Source: Candidatus Aenigmatarchaeota archaeon
GTDB taxonomy: Archaea; Aenigmatarchaeota; Aenigmatarchaeia; Aenigmatarchaeales; SZUA-1535
Length of the DNA stretch: 12,140 nt
NCBI GenBank assembly: GCA_026985775.1
Contig: JALSPV010000058.1
Span: forward strand, 1-12,140
Reading direction: 5' to 3'
Each line of letters begins with the position of its first letter. The first letter of the stretch is position 1. A model generated the notes under the pieces. It was not told the origin of the DNA. It did not search any database and worked only from the letters and a program-made list of their open reading frames with translations. Shown here piece by piece: positions 5,806 through 12,140 of the stretch. The translations under genes and the position numbers were made by a program.

Positions 5806-7770
5806 AGTTTCTTCTTCTATTTTTCCACACTTTCCAGGTAGTGCAGAGATAAAGCAATCAAGTGATATTTTCTCGACAAGCATTTTTTCTTCTGCACCTA
5901 ATTTTTGAAAAAGAATTTCTCTGATTTTCTTGGCTGCTTCTGTTTTCTGCATTTCACCAGGATAAACTGTTACAAATGCTTTACAATGTACACAAGCCCC
6001 CTGAAAGCTTCCAGCATAGATCTTTGCTATACTCTCGCTAATCATAATACCAATACAGATTTTTATCTCGACATTATGGATATAGTTCTTTTTTCCGTAA
6101 ATCATGAAAGCACCTTTCGATAAAAACTTTCCAGTAGGTGGAGTCTTTGATACTTGCTCCGGTAAAATCCAGTAAACATCTATAATTCCAAGCCTGAGCT
6201 TCCACGCGCTTGAATAGGCAGCAGCTATTACAGCAGCTTCTCTTATCGCGTTTTCAGTAATTTCTTTACCATTTGCTTTGACAACAGTAAGCGGTGCTCC
6301 GCGAATATCAGCATGCAGCACTATGTCATCCTTCTCGAGATATTTTTTGTAAATCACCTCATTTTGAGTAGCATCCTTTCCCGCTATCACCAAAAATCCT
6401 TCTGAAGTTATACTCCACCTGAACTTCTCATACCAAGCTCTTTTCTCCCTTTTTCTTGGAAGAATTGGTTCAACTCTCTTTTCTTCTTGCTGTATTTTTT
6501 CTTGAAGTTCTTTTTCGACATCCTTAATCTTTTCTTTCAAAATCTCGAGCTTTTTTCTGTACTTTTTAGCTTTTTCATAATAAACTTGTGCGTTTTCCAC
6601 TGCAGAAAGAAGAAGGTTTACCTCAATTTCTATATCATCTACGACTAGCTTTACCTTACCTTCTTTTTCATTTATTTGCTTTATACACCTTGCTTCTTTT
6701 GTTGTGCTTTTCCTTAACTTTTCCTTTATCTCTTCCCAACTCATTCCGAGTTCTCTTGCTTGTTTTAATCCAGAAATTATGTTTTCAACCAACTGAAGAT
6801 TCGAGAAAATTACATCTCCTTTCTTCCTTGTGCTCTCTTCAAACTCTTTTAGCTTTTCCAGAACATTTTTTTGTTGTTCCAAAATTCTCTTTAGTTTTTC
6901 TTCCTTTTCTCTCTCTTCTTTTTTCGCAGTTTCCTCCATCTCAATGCTCTCCCAGAAAGTGTAAAACTCATCAAGAGCCTCGTTAAAAGTTTCAAAATTC
7001 TTTGCATTTAAATGAGCAAGAATTTTCATTGGAAATGGCGCAAAGTTAACTGGTTTTTCATTTTCGTAAAACACATACGGGGAAAACTCATTAATCATTT
7101 TGTGTAGTTCTTCATAGAGCATTTCTTTTTCGTGTTCGTTCAACTCTTTACACGGTTTCGCCTTATCTATACCAGCACGTGCACAGAGTTCTTCCGCATA
7201 AATTCCTGAAAGCGAAAAGCTTGTTGCAAGGAAGCTCGCAGTTTTTTTCTCTCCGCTTATAGCACTGCAGAACTCTTCTCTTGAAAGAGAGAATGGATCT
7301 AAAAGAGAAGGAGGGTATTTGTAAGGTTTCCCCGGAAGAATTTCTCTCTTACTCCATACCTCGCGCTCCATCGGTATGATAATTGTGTAATCATTTTTAC
7401 ATAGTACAACATTTCCGTGTGAAAATAACTCGAAAATTAAAATGTGTTCATCTGTTTTCAGTTCTACTATACGCTCAAATCCTTTTTGGATAATAGAGGT
7501 TATTCTCTTTCCGCAGAGATGCTTTCTAAGGAGCATACAAAAAGGGCTTGGTTCTTTTTGTGCCTTTCTTCTGTAAGAGCTTATGAAGATTCTCCCTGGT
7601 GCAAAACAAAGTTCTTTTTCTTCACCATTCGCATAAATTCTTATCCTAAGTTTTTTCCCTTCATGATAAATCTTTTCTATCTTTCCTCTTTCAAGCTCTT
7701 TGAATTCGCGTAGAGCAAACTTCACATCAAGAGCTGACATCTCCCTTAACTTTTCTTTTTGCTGCCTCAT
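5800..7770 (-). CDS. NFACT-family ribosome quality control protein (RqcH/Rqc2/NEMF homologue)
   Basis: A 656-residue protein, the usual length of archaeal NFACT proteins. Known: RqcH/Rqc2/NEMF bind obstructed large ribosomal subunits with tRNA and extend stalled chains with C-terminal tails. Seen: NFACT-N domain from 'MSALDVKFALREF' (11-23) through 'FCMLLRKHLCG' (77-87) and 'GFERIVELKT' (97-106); a long charged coiled coil (about 275-435); NFACT-R domain from 'KRAWYEKFRWS' (about 440) through 'DIVLHADIRGAP' and 'TENAIREAAVIAAAYSSAW'; and a 'CVHC' pair near 593. The Asp-Arg pair needed for tRNA binding in studied RqcH/Rqc2 reads Glu-Arg here (99-100). I start at 7770, preceded by GTGAT at a good distance; an ATG at 7737 is possible. 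It overlaps scpB by 44 bases, so it is likely co-transcribed with scpAB. Confidence 0.92.
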   Translation of the reverse strand: MRQQKEKLREMSALDVKFALREFKELERGKIEKIYHEGKKLRIRIYANGEEKELCFAPGRIFISSYRRKAQKEPSPFCMLLRKHLCGKRITSIIQKGFERIVELKTDEHILIFELFSHGNVVLCKNDYTIIIPMEREVWSKREILPGKPYKYPPSLLDPFSLSREEFCSAISGEKKTASFLATSFSLSGIYAEELCARAGIDKAKPCKELNEHEKEMLYEELHKMINEFSPYVFYENEKPVNFAPFPMKILAHLNAKNFETFNEALDEFYTFWESIEMEETAKKEEREKEEKLKRILEQQKNVLEKLKEFEESTRKKGDVIFSNLQLVENIISGLKQARELGMSWEEIKEKLRKSTTKEARCIKQINEKEGKVKLVVDDIEIEVNLLLSAVENAQVYYEKAKKYRKKLEILKEKIKDVEKELQEKIQQEEKRVEPILPRKREKRAWYEKFRWSITSEGFLVIAGKDATQNEVIYKKYLEKDDIVLHADIRGAPLTVVKANGKEITENAIREAAVIAAAYSSAWKLRLGIIDVYWILPEQVSKTPPTGKFLSKGAFMIYGKKNYIHNVEIKICIGIMISESIAKIYAGSFQGACVHCKAFVTVYPGEMQKTEAAKKIREILFQKLGAEEKMLVEKISLDCFISALPGKCGKIEEETS

Positions 7771-8260
7771 TTTTCATCACATTTTCGAAAAAAGCTTTAA
7801 CATCTTCAGGTGTTTTAAAACCAAAATACTCTGCAAAAGCCTTTGTCGGCAAAAGCACTTTTGTTTTTCCTCTTTTCTCCGTCCTTATAAGTCCTCTTTC
7901 CTCGAGCTCCCTGACATATTCATATGTTCTGTTTCCTATCAGTTTTACAATTTCAGATTGGGTTATTCCATTTTTATAAGCGACGAGTGCAAGCACGCGG
8001 AGATGTGCCTTTTTCATATCAGAGTATGGTGTTAAATGTCTTACAAACCTGACATACTGTGGCTTTACATAAAGCTTATATCTCTCCCCAAGCTGAACGA
8101 GATAAATTCCGCGGTCTTCACTTTCCATATCCTTTTTCAGATTCATGAGTATTTCTTTCACCTCTTCTTTACTTGCTCGAGCTATTCTTGCAAGTTCTTC
8201 GAGAGAAAGCGGTCTTGTGCTCATAAAAAGCGCGGCTTCAATTAACGCCTTCTTGTTCAT
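7727..8260 (-). CDS. scpB: ScpB, segregation and condensation protein B
   Basis: A 177-residue protein with the two tandem winged helices of ScpB. Seen: 'LIEAALFMSTRPLSLEELAR' (6-25) opening the first domain, and 'HLRVLALVAYKNGITQSEIVKLIGNRTYEYVRELEERGLI' in the second (about residues 86-125), both family signatures. Known: a ScpB dimer binds the kleisin ScpA in the Smc-ScpAB condensin that organises and helps segregate the chromosome. It starts 23 bases before the end of scpA and carries GAGGT/AAGGA upstream, so translation is coupled. No smc gene is in the window. Length is normal. Confidence 0.93.
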   Translation of the reverse strand: MNKKALIEAALFMSTRPLSLEELARIARASKEEVKEILMNLKKDMESEDRGIYLVQLGERYKLYVKPQYVRFVRHLTPYSDMKKAHLRVLALVAYKNGITQSEIVKLIGNRTYEYVRELEERGLIRTEKRGKTKVLLPTKAFAEYFGFKTPEDVKAFFENVMKNEAAKRKVKGDVSS

Positions 8261-8963
8261 TTTCCTTCAACCTCACATAAATTTCGCTGAAAAGCTCTGG
8301 CTGTTCATATGTTAACTTTCCTTCCTGACATAAATGAAGCATCGGTAAAAGCGTGTTTACTATTTTCTCCCTCTTCCACTCTTCAACGAGCCTTGAAAAC
8401 TCTATCTCTTCTTTTTCGAGTTCTTCAAGAATGGATTTTATCTTTGAAAGCAGGGCAGAAATGCGCTCAGTGATGTCTTCCTCTTCTTCCAGTAATTTAC
8501 CCACGGCTTCTTTTCTTCTGAGTCTTCTTAGCTTTCTTCGTTCACGAATTTCAAAGGCTTTTCTTAAAGCAATTATAAGCTCTTCGAGCGTTACGTTTCT
8601 TACAGGAATTCTTTCCGCTGGCTGAGGAAGGGGCGGAACCTTTGCAAGCTCTTCCAGTGCTTGCCTAATTTCTTCTGCTGTCCTCTCACTCGCGGGGCGC
8701 GTTTCTTCTTCTTTTTTCTCTTCTTCACCACGCAGAATTTCGCTTTTCATTCTCAAGAGTATTGCAGCTATCAGAATGAACCTTGCTGGAATTCGCAAAT
8801 CAAGTACTCGCATGCGTTCGAGGTATTGAATAAAGCAATCCGCGAGCCTGACAATATCTATTTTCCAAGGATCCATACCTTCCTCTACCACAATTCTTGT
8901 AAGCACATCTTCCCAGCTCGGCTGAGAAACCATGAGTTCTATTATCTTTTCGTCTGAGAGCAT
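8238..8963 (-). CDS. scpA: ScpA, kleisin subunit of condensin
   Basis: A 241-residue ScpA/kleisin. The N-terminal domain has 'PSWEDVLTRIVVEEGMDPWKIDIVRLADCFIQYLE' spanning the helices that contact the Smc neck, then 'IPARFILIAAILLRMKSEIL'. The middle is acidic and low-complexity (EEEKKEEE), as in kleisin linkers. The C-terminal winged helix ('REKIVNTLLPMLHLCQEGKLTYEQPELFSEIYV') would bind the Smc head. Known role: bridges Smc and ScpB. I start at the ATG at 8963, which has GTGAT 4-5 bases upstream; a GTG at 8972 is part of that ribosome site. It is first in an scpA-scpB-NFACT operon and divergent from the membrane protein gene. Confidence 0.93.
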   Translation of the reverse strand: MLSDEKIIELMVSQPSWEDVLTRIVVEEGMDPWKIDIVRLADCFIQYLERMRVLDLRIPARFILIAAILLRMKSEILRGEEEKKEEETRPASERTAEEIRQALEELAKVPPLPQPAERIPVRNVTLEELIIALRKAFEIRERRKLRRLRRKEAVGKLLEEEEDITERISALLSKIKSILEELEKEEIEFSRLVEEWKREKIVNTLLPMLHLCQEGKLTYEQPELFSEIYVRLKENEQEGVN

Positions 8964-8974
8964 GTTTATCACAA

Positions 8975-8985
8975 TTTTTATATAC
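8975..8985 (+). promoter_or_regulatory. TATA box of the four-helix membrane protein gene
   Basis: ATTTTTATATA on the + strand, centred about 28 bases before the ATG at 9008. It is too near the scpA start to serve scpA; a weaker TTTTATTT-like box at about 8996-9005 on the - strand would place the scpA transcript start near 8972, leaving a short leader with the GTGAT site. Confidence 0.5.
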
Positions 8986-9007
8986 GTACCTTTTTGAAAT
9001 AAAACTT

Positions 9008-9394
9008 ATGCCAAGAAGAACTAGAAAAGCACATGTCCAGCAAAAACCCCAAGCAAAGAAAAGCAGTATTACACTAGGTACAATAGCATTCATCCTAATA
9101 TTCTTGCTTGCATATGCAGGGCTTTTTACAGTAAGTGAAAGTACGCATGCAGTAATACTACTGTTACTTGCGATTCTCGGGGCAATAGTAGCGATTTTCA
9201 ACATAACACTAATAGAGGAATCCAACTTCCTAATAGCACTTACAGCACTCAACGTAATATTCCTTTTATGGCACCAGGTACTGAATCTTTCAGGAATGGC
9301 AAAGCTTTTCCTATTGCACCTTACAGTGGCCTTTGGAACGGCAGGATTCATAATAGCATTTGCAATGATAATCCAGCTATGCTACAGACCTTAA
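9008..9394 (+). CDS. Small four-helix membrane protein of unknown function
   Basis: A 128-residue protein with a basic, soluble N terminus ('MPRRTRKAHVQQKPQAKKSS') followed by four hydrophobic segments at about 22-42, 48-68, 73-93 and 99-124, and a very short tail. By the positive-inside rule the N terminus should face the cytoplasm. No catalytic motif is visible and I do not recognise the family. It uses CTA, ATA and ACA codons noticeably more often than its neighbours. The start is supported by the TATA box upstream; it is likely leaderless. Its TAA overlaps the stop of the convergent gene by four bases. Confidence 0.8.
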   Translation: MPRRTRKAHVQQKPQAKKSSITLGTIAFILIFLLAYAGLFTVSESTHAVILLLLAILGAIVAIFNITLIEESNFLIALTALNVIFLLWHQVLNLSGMAKLFLLHLTVAFGTAGFIIAFAMIIQLCYRP

Positions 9395-9720
9395 ATCACA
9401 TTTAAAAAGCTTTTGTAAACCTTTTTGTTTGCCTTTTCCAATTCTTCCAAGGAAAAAATAAACTCTTTTTTATTTACGTATACGAAATCTTCTTCACTTT
9501 CTCCTATCAGTCTTCCTTCCAGGTCAAATTTCTTTACTTTTTTCAACCTTAGCCTGCAGAAAGGCACCTGCGTACTCCATAGCTTTTCTATCTTTACCTC
9601 CTCGAGTTTTCCTATTACTATAGAAGTGGTCCTGTATACCGCTATTATACTTCCTCTTAGCTTTTTTGCCCTTTCCTTTGCTTCCTCAACAAGGCTTATG
9701 GTTTCTCTTAAATCCCACAT
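9391..9720 (-). CDS. Uncharacterised 109-residue protein
   Basis: A small soluble protein with an N-terminal helix ('LRETISLVEEAKERAKKLRG'), a beta-rich middle ('SIIAVYRTTSIVIGKLEEV', 'FCRLRLKKVKKF') and a C-terminal helix ('SLEELEKANKKVYKSFL'). I do not recognise it. It follows the SecB-like gene by 15 bases, but a good TATA box inside that gene's end lies 25 bases before its ATG, so it probably also has its own leaderless transcript. It ends convergently with the membrane protein gene. It is the last gene of the exosome/ribosome cluster; a link to that cluster's function is inference from position only. Confidence 0.75.
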   Translation of the reverse strand: MWDLRETISLVEEAKERAKKLRGSIIAVYRTTSIVIGKLEEVKIEKLWSTQVPFCRLRLKKVKKFDLEGRLIGESEEDFVYVNKKEFIFSLEELEKANKKVYKSFLNVI

Positions 9721-9735
9721 AAATAGTTTTTTATC

Positions 9736-10173
9736 TTATCTTATATATTTCGTTTCCTCCTCCTCTTTTGACAAAGGCATTATCTGTGGTAGTGGAATTG
9801 GAGACGGTATTCCTATTTCATCTGCAAGAGAAATTGCCCTAACCAAACATCTTCTCATTGCAACATTAAGGAAGAATGTATTGTAATTTTCTTCGAGCTT
9901 TTTCTCTTTTTTCCACTTTCTGAGAATTTTTGAAGTATTTTTACCGAGAACAAGAATATAACCGGTAATTTTTATTTCTGCAACCTTCTTTTTTCCAGAA
10001 ACATATTTACTTTCGAATTCATAAGAAATTTTTAAGATCTTTTTCCCTATTGCCTTAAGTTCTTCCTCTTCTACATCCGTAACAGAAATTTTATTGTTTA
10101 TGTTAAGCTCTCCTCCTAGCGTTTCTTCTCTTTCACATGAGATTGATTTTATGAAGTGGCCCACTACTTCCAT
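9736..10173 (-). CDS. SecB-like small protein of unknown function
   Basis: A 145-residue protein: beta strands ('LNINNKISVTDVEEEEL', 'KISYEFESKYV', 'AEIKITGYILVLG') followed by an amphipathic helix ('NTFFLNVAMRRCLVRAISLADEIG') and the Pro-rich end 'IPSPIPLPQIMP'. The strand order, the late helix with RC at its centre and the PSPIPLP ending resemble archaeal proteins with a SecB-like chaperone fold; this is fold-level inference from pattern memory, not a proven match. GGTG lies eight bases before the ATG and it starts three bases after pcc1 ends, so it belongs to the rrp41-rrp42-rpl37ae-rpoP-pcc1 operon. Prefoldin beta often occupies this area in other archaea, and this gene lacks prefoldin's coiled coils. 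Confidence 0.75.
   Translation of the reverse strand: MEVVGHFIKSISCEREETLGGELNINNKISVTDVEEEELKAIGKKILKISYEFESKYVSGKKKVAEIKITGYILVLGKNTSKILRKWKKEKKLEENYNTFFLNVAMRRCLVRAISLADEIGIPSPIPLPQIMPLSKEEEETKYIR
9740..9750 (-). promoter_or_regulatory. TATA box before the 109-residue gene
   Basis: The - strand reads AAATATATAAG, overlapping the last codons of the upstream gene. Its centre is about 25 bases before the ATG at 9718-9720, the leaderless spacing seen elsewhere in the window. Confidence 0.55.
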
Positions 10174-10176
10174 TTT

Positions 10177-10392
10177 TCAAACACCTTCACATGCCCTTAT
10201 TAACCGTAAAAACGAATTAATAGCTGCGCGCAGCCTTGAAAGCGAACTTGCACAGATATGTATTTTAATCATGTTGTTTTCTGTTTCCATTTCTGAGGAA
10301 AAGTCATCACCTTCAATCTCTGGTTCGATACTTCTTGCAAGCTCCTTTGCATGTTCAAATCCTATTTTTAGTGCGCATTCATATTCGCTCAT
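10177..10392 (-). CDS. pcc1: Pcc1, KEOPS complex subunit
   Basis: A 71-residue protein with the Pcc1/CTAG fold pattern: an opening '[14 protein letters not shown]' helix, a strand '[12 protein letters not shown]', and the signature '[19 protein letters not shown]' helix (about 53-71). Known: Pcc1 dimerises and bridges Kae1 in KEOPS, which makes the t6A modification of ANN-decoding tRNAs. It starts within an ATGA overlap with the rpoP stop, so the two are translationally coupled. It is slightly shorter than many homologues (about 80) but the conserved C terminus is complete. Pcc1 near rpoP is a common archaeal arrangement. Confidence 0.88.
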   Translation of the reverse strand: MSEYECALKIGFEHAKELARSIEPEIEGDDFSSEMETENNMIKIHICASSLSRLRAAINSFLRLIRACEGV

Positions 10393-10520
10393 ATGATTAC
10401 CTTCTTCACAACTTTTGGTCTTTCCTTTACAAGAACCCTGTACCCACAGTAAGGGCAGCGTATTCTTCTATCAAGCTCATTTATCTCAACTTCTTTTCCA
10501 CAACCCAAGCATTTGTACAT
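10389..10520 (-). CDS. rpoP: RNA polymerase subunit P (Rpo12)
   Basis: A 43-residue protein with two CxxC knuckles: '[11 protein letters not shown]' (C4, C7) and '[17 protein letters not shown]' (C22, C25), the complete zinc ribbon of Rpo12/RpoP (eukaryotic Rpb12), a small subunit of archaeal RNA polymerase. The basic tail 'KVVKKVII' is typical. GGTG lies six bases before the ATG. The stop overlaps the pcc1 start by four bases, and rpl37ae ends 24 bases upstream, the usual archaeal order. Confidence 0.95.
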   Translation of the reverse strand: MYKCLGCGKEVEINELDRRIRCPYCGYRVLVKERPKVVKKVII

Positions 10521-10526
10521 AGCTCA

Positions 10527-10530
10527 CACC
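10527..10530 (-). promoter_or_regulatory. Shine-Dalgarno site of rpoP
   Basis: GGTG on the - strand, six bases before the rpoP ATG, within AGGTGTGAGCT. Genes inside the operon carry GGTG-like sites, while genes at the head of transcripts in this window rely on leaderless starts. Confidence 0.5.
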
Positions 10531-10544
10531 TATAACCTAATATT

Positions 10545-10802
10545 TTATTCGGTAAGTGTTCTCAAGATTTTTTCTGCTGTTGGAGAGCGTGGGAAATATG
10601 CACCACCGGCTATTTTAGCACCACACTTTTTGCAAACCCATATACCAGCGACTTCTCTTTTAAGAGCATATCTTTCACATTTTGGACAAAGATGTCTCTT
10701 TCTCTGTATTTTTTCAATCTCCCTTATAACTTTCTTTGTTCTCGTGCCATATCTTGGTCCAAATCTTCCTGTAGACCCTACTTTCTTTGTTCTTCTTGCC
10801 AT
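10545..10802 (-). CDS. rpl37ae: 50S ribosomal protein L37Ae (eL43)
   Basis: An 85-residue ribosomal protein of the large subunit. Seen: 'MARRTKKVGSTGRFGPRYG' at the start, the zinc ribbon 'CPKC' (about 38-41) and 'CKKC' (about 56-59), and 'GGAYFPRSPTAEK' near the end, all family-defining. I start at the ATG at 10802 because homologues begin MARRTKKVG; the in-frame ATG at 10823 would add seven unlikely residues and nearly touch the rrp42 stop. It follows rrp42 by 25 bases in the conserved exosome cluster. Confidence 0.96.
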   Translation of the reverse strand: MARRTKKVGSTGRFGPRYGTRTKKVIREIEKIQRKRHLCPKCERYALKREVAGIWVCKKCGAKIAGGAYFPRSPTAEKILRTLTE

Positions 10803-10827
10803 ACACCCATTACCCCACTGCAACTAT

Positions 10828-11607
10828 TTAAGCTTTTATTTTTTCTTTAAGGAAAGTATATTTTTCAAAAGCTGTTTTAACAACGTTCTTCACTTCTTCT
10901 GGTGTGAAAAATCCTCCATTGCCTTTTTGGATAGCACATATAACATCGCCTGTAGTAGTTATCGTTATTCTTGCCTCCATTGCTTCTTCCTCTTCCTTAC
11001 ACGGATCGACAACAATTTTTTCTCCTATTTTTGCAAATGTAACAGGAATTGGTACTTTTCTTACGGGTAATGGCTCTTCTCTTGTGGTATAATCCACCTT
11101 ATCATTTTCTGCATCATACTTTGGTATTTTGGTATTAAGCAAAGCTGCTATTGCTCCTATACCGCTTGCATCTATCAAATTTCCGTCATCGTTAAGCACA
11201 TGAATATCTATAAACACAGCCCAAACTTTTTCTCCGGGTGTTATGCAGAGCTTTTCAAAGTCTATTGCCTTACTCTCTCTTATCCCCCTGTCCACAACCC
11301 TTGCAAGCTCTATTGCCTCTTCTCCCGGTGGCCCGGGCTCAAAATCCGGCGAAGCAACTGGAGGAAATTCTGCATTGACTATGAGAATTCCTTCATTTGG
11401 AGTATCTGGAAATGGTTCTTCCACGCTCATCTTAACTCCAACAGCCACCATTGTTTCTCCGAGCTTTACGAGAGCAGAGCCTTCGGCTTTTTTGTAAAGT
11501 CCCGTCTCAACAACAAGGTCACGATGAGCCATAAATGCTCTTCCGTCTATTCGCAAATTATTTTCTACAAGCTTTTTAACATACTCCTTTTCAGGCTTCA
11601 GCAACAT
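10828..11607 (-). CDS. rrp42: Exosome complex subunit Rrp42 (RNase PH-like, non-catalytic)
   Basis: A 259-residue RNase PH-fold protein. Seen: 'NNLRIDGRAFMAHRDLVVETG' near the start, 'GSALVKLGETMVAVGVK', 'NAEFPPVASPDFEPGPPGEEAIELARVVDRGIRES', 'VWAVFIDIHVLNDDGNLIDASGIGA', and the 'GDVICAIQKGNGG' end. These match Rrp42, which pairs with Rrp41 in the hexameric ring of the archaeal exosome and lacks the catalytic Asp pair itself. A strong GAGGTGGAG sits just before the ATG, inside the end of rrp41, and the genes overlap by 17 bases. Length is normal. Confidence 0.95.
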   Translation of the reverse strand: MLLKPEKEYVKKLVENNLRIDGRAFMAHRDLVVETGLYKKAEGSALVKLGETMVAVGVKMSVEEPFPDTPNEGILIVNAEFPPVASPDFEPGPPGEEAIELARVVDRGIRESKAIDFEKLCITPGEKVWAVFIDIHVLNDDGNLIDASGIGAIAALLNTKIPKYDAENDKVDYTTREEPLPVRKVPIPVTFAKIGEKIVVDPCKEEEEAMEARITITTTGDVICAIQKGNGGFFTPEEVKNVVKTAFEKYTFLKEKIKA

Positions 11608-12140
11608 CTTTCTCCACCTCGGCTATCTTAATGTATTTGTTCTTTATTGTTTCCTTCTGGATCTCGTAAACTTTTTTACAACCTTTTTTAGCGAGCTCTA
11701 AGCAGCGTTCAAATTCTTCTTGTGTGAGCTCTCCATCCATCTGCAAAAGCACTATTTTATCCCATCTTGGAATTATTCCCACTGGCATATCGACTTCCCC
11801 ATACATGTCTTCTATGCTGTTTATGTCTAAGACTATCTCTCCATCAACCTTTCCCACAGAACATGCGGCCACAAAATCTTTCATTGGCACACCGGCATCT
11901 GCAAGAGCAAGAGAAGCAGCGTTCAGAGCAGCACATCTTGTTGAACCATCTGATTGAAGCATCTCCACATAAATATCTATAACTGTTCTCGGAAACTCTT
12001 CAACGCATATTATCTCCTGTAAAGCTTCTTTCAAAACCTTTGAAATCTCTACTGAGCGCCTGCTAACACCTGGTCTTACTCTTTCTTCTGTTGAAAAGGG
12101 TGCCATATTATAGCGGAAGTTTATTATAGCCTTTTCAGGA
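11591..12140 (-). CDS. rrp41: Exosome complex exonuclease Rrp41 (5' end outside window)
   Basis: The frame stays open from the window edge to the TGA at 11591-11593. The codons before the first Met here read 'PEKAIINFRYNMAPFS', the normal Rrp41 interior, so that Met is internal and the N terminus lies beyond base 12140. Known: Rrp41 is the phosphorolytic 3'-5' exonuclease of the exosome ring. Seen: 'ERVRPGVSRRSVEISKVLKEAL', the phosphate-binding 'DGSTRCAALNAASLALADAG', and 'LDINSIEDMYGEVDMPVGI' with the acidic catalytic residues. About 180 codons are visible. It overlaps rrp42 by 17 bases. It heads the visible part of the cluster; rrp4 would be expected upstream. Confidence 0.95.
   Translation of the reverse strand, partial: PEKAIINFRYNMAPFSTEERVRPGVSRRSVEISKVLKEALQEIICVEEFPRTVIDIYVEMLQSDGSTRCAALNAASLALADAGVPMKDFVAACSVGKVDGEIVLDINSIEDMYGEVDMPVGIIPRWDKIVLLQMDGELTQEEFERCLELAKKGCKKVYEIQKETIKNKYIKIAEVEKDVAEA
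11612..11620 (-). promoter_or_regulatory. Strong Shine-Dalgarno site of rrp42
   Basis: GAGGTGGAG on the - strand, four bases before the rrp42 ATG and inside the rrp41 reading frame. It would let Rrp42 be made in step with Rrp41, its ring partner. Confidence 0.6.

Noticed and set aside
8800..9351. 183-codon - strand frame across the scpA start and the membrane gene
   Set aside because: It runs antisense through the membrane protein and out of frame through scpA and crosses both promoters.
10513..11070. 185-codon + strand frame over rpl37ae and rrp42
   Set aside because: Antisense to two conserved genes with strong family signatures.
12104..12106. Start codon of rrp41
   Set aside because: The codons upstream encode the conserved 'INFRYN' Rrp41 interior, so this Met is internal and the gene is truncated by the window edge.
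1..12140. CRISPR arrays, insertion sequences or defence islands
   Set aside because: No regularly spaced direct repeats, transposase motifs or inverted repeat pairs flanking a gene were seen on reading both strands.

Overview
The window is a gene-dense, AT-rich archaeal chromosome segment. The archaeal assignment rests on the exosome pair Rrp41/Rrp42, ribosomal protein L37Ae, RNA polymerase subunit P, the KEOPS subunit Pcc1, an A1-U72 initiator tRNA, TATA boxes about 24-28 bases before leaderless start codons, and GGTG-type Shine-Dalgarno sites inside operons. A branched-polyamine synthase (BpsA) homologue points to a thermophile, because that enzyme family is known mainly from thermophilic archaea. 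Gene ends often overlap, so the genome is compact. A DPANN-type or similar small-genome archaeon would fit, but the lineage cannot be fixed from this sequence.

Layout: (1) 1-1150, + strand: the end of sufC and a short sufB/D, a minimal SufBC iron-sulfur assembly unit. (2) 1130-2901: an APC-family permease (-) and a RibL-like nucleotidylyltransferase (+), divergent from one tiny shared promoter. (3) 2924-4212, - strand: bpsA, followed by a small Cys-rich gene whose frame is broken near its start. (4) 4213-4672: a mostly gene-free stretch, then initiator tRNA-Met (4673-4750). (5) 4752-5805: an uncharacterised protein with the sequence pattern of a PD-(D/E)XK nuclease (-), divergent from a 53-residue HypC-like beta protein (+). 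(6) 5800-8963, - strand: scpA-scpB-NFACT/RqcH, linked by overlaps; this joins the kleisin partners of a condensin to a ribosome quality-control factor. (7) 9008-9394, +: a four-helix membrane protein. (8) 12140-9391, - strand: rrp41-rrp42-rpl37ae-rpoP-pcc1, a SecB-like protein and an unknown 109-residue gene. This is a version of the conserved archaeal exosome/ribosome superoperon. rrp41 runs off the window edge.

Most of the window is conserved information-processing and housekeeping content, and no defence system, CRISPR array or mobile element is visible. The parts most worth a second look are the interrupted Cys-rich gene (2924-3150), the candidate nuclease with its divergent HypC-like neighbour, the D-to-E change in the Asp-Arg motif of the NFACT protein, and the SecB-like gene in the slot near pcc1 where prefoldin beta is often found.
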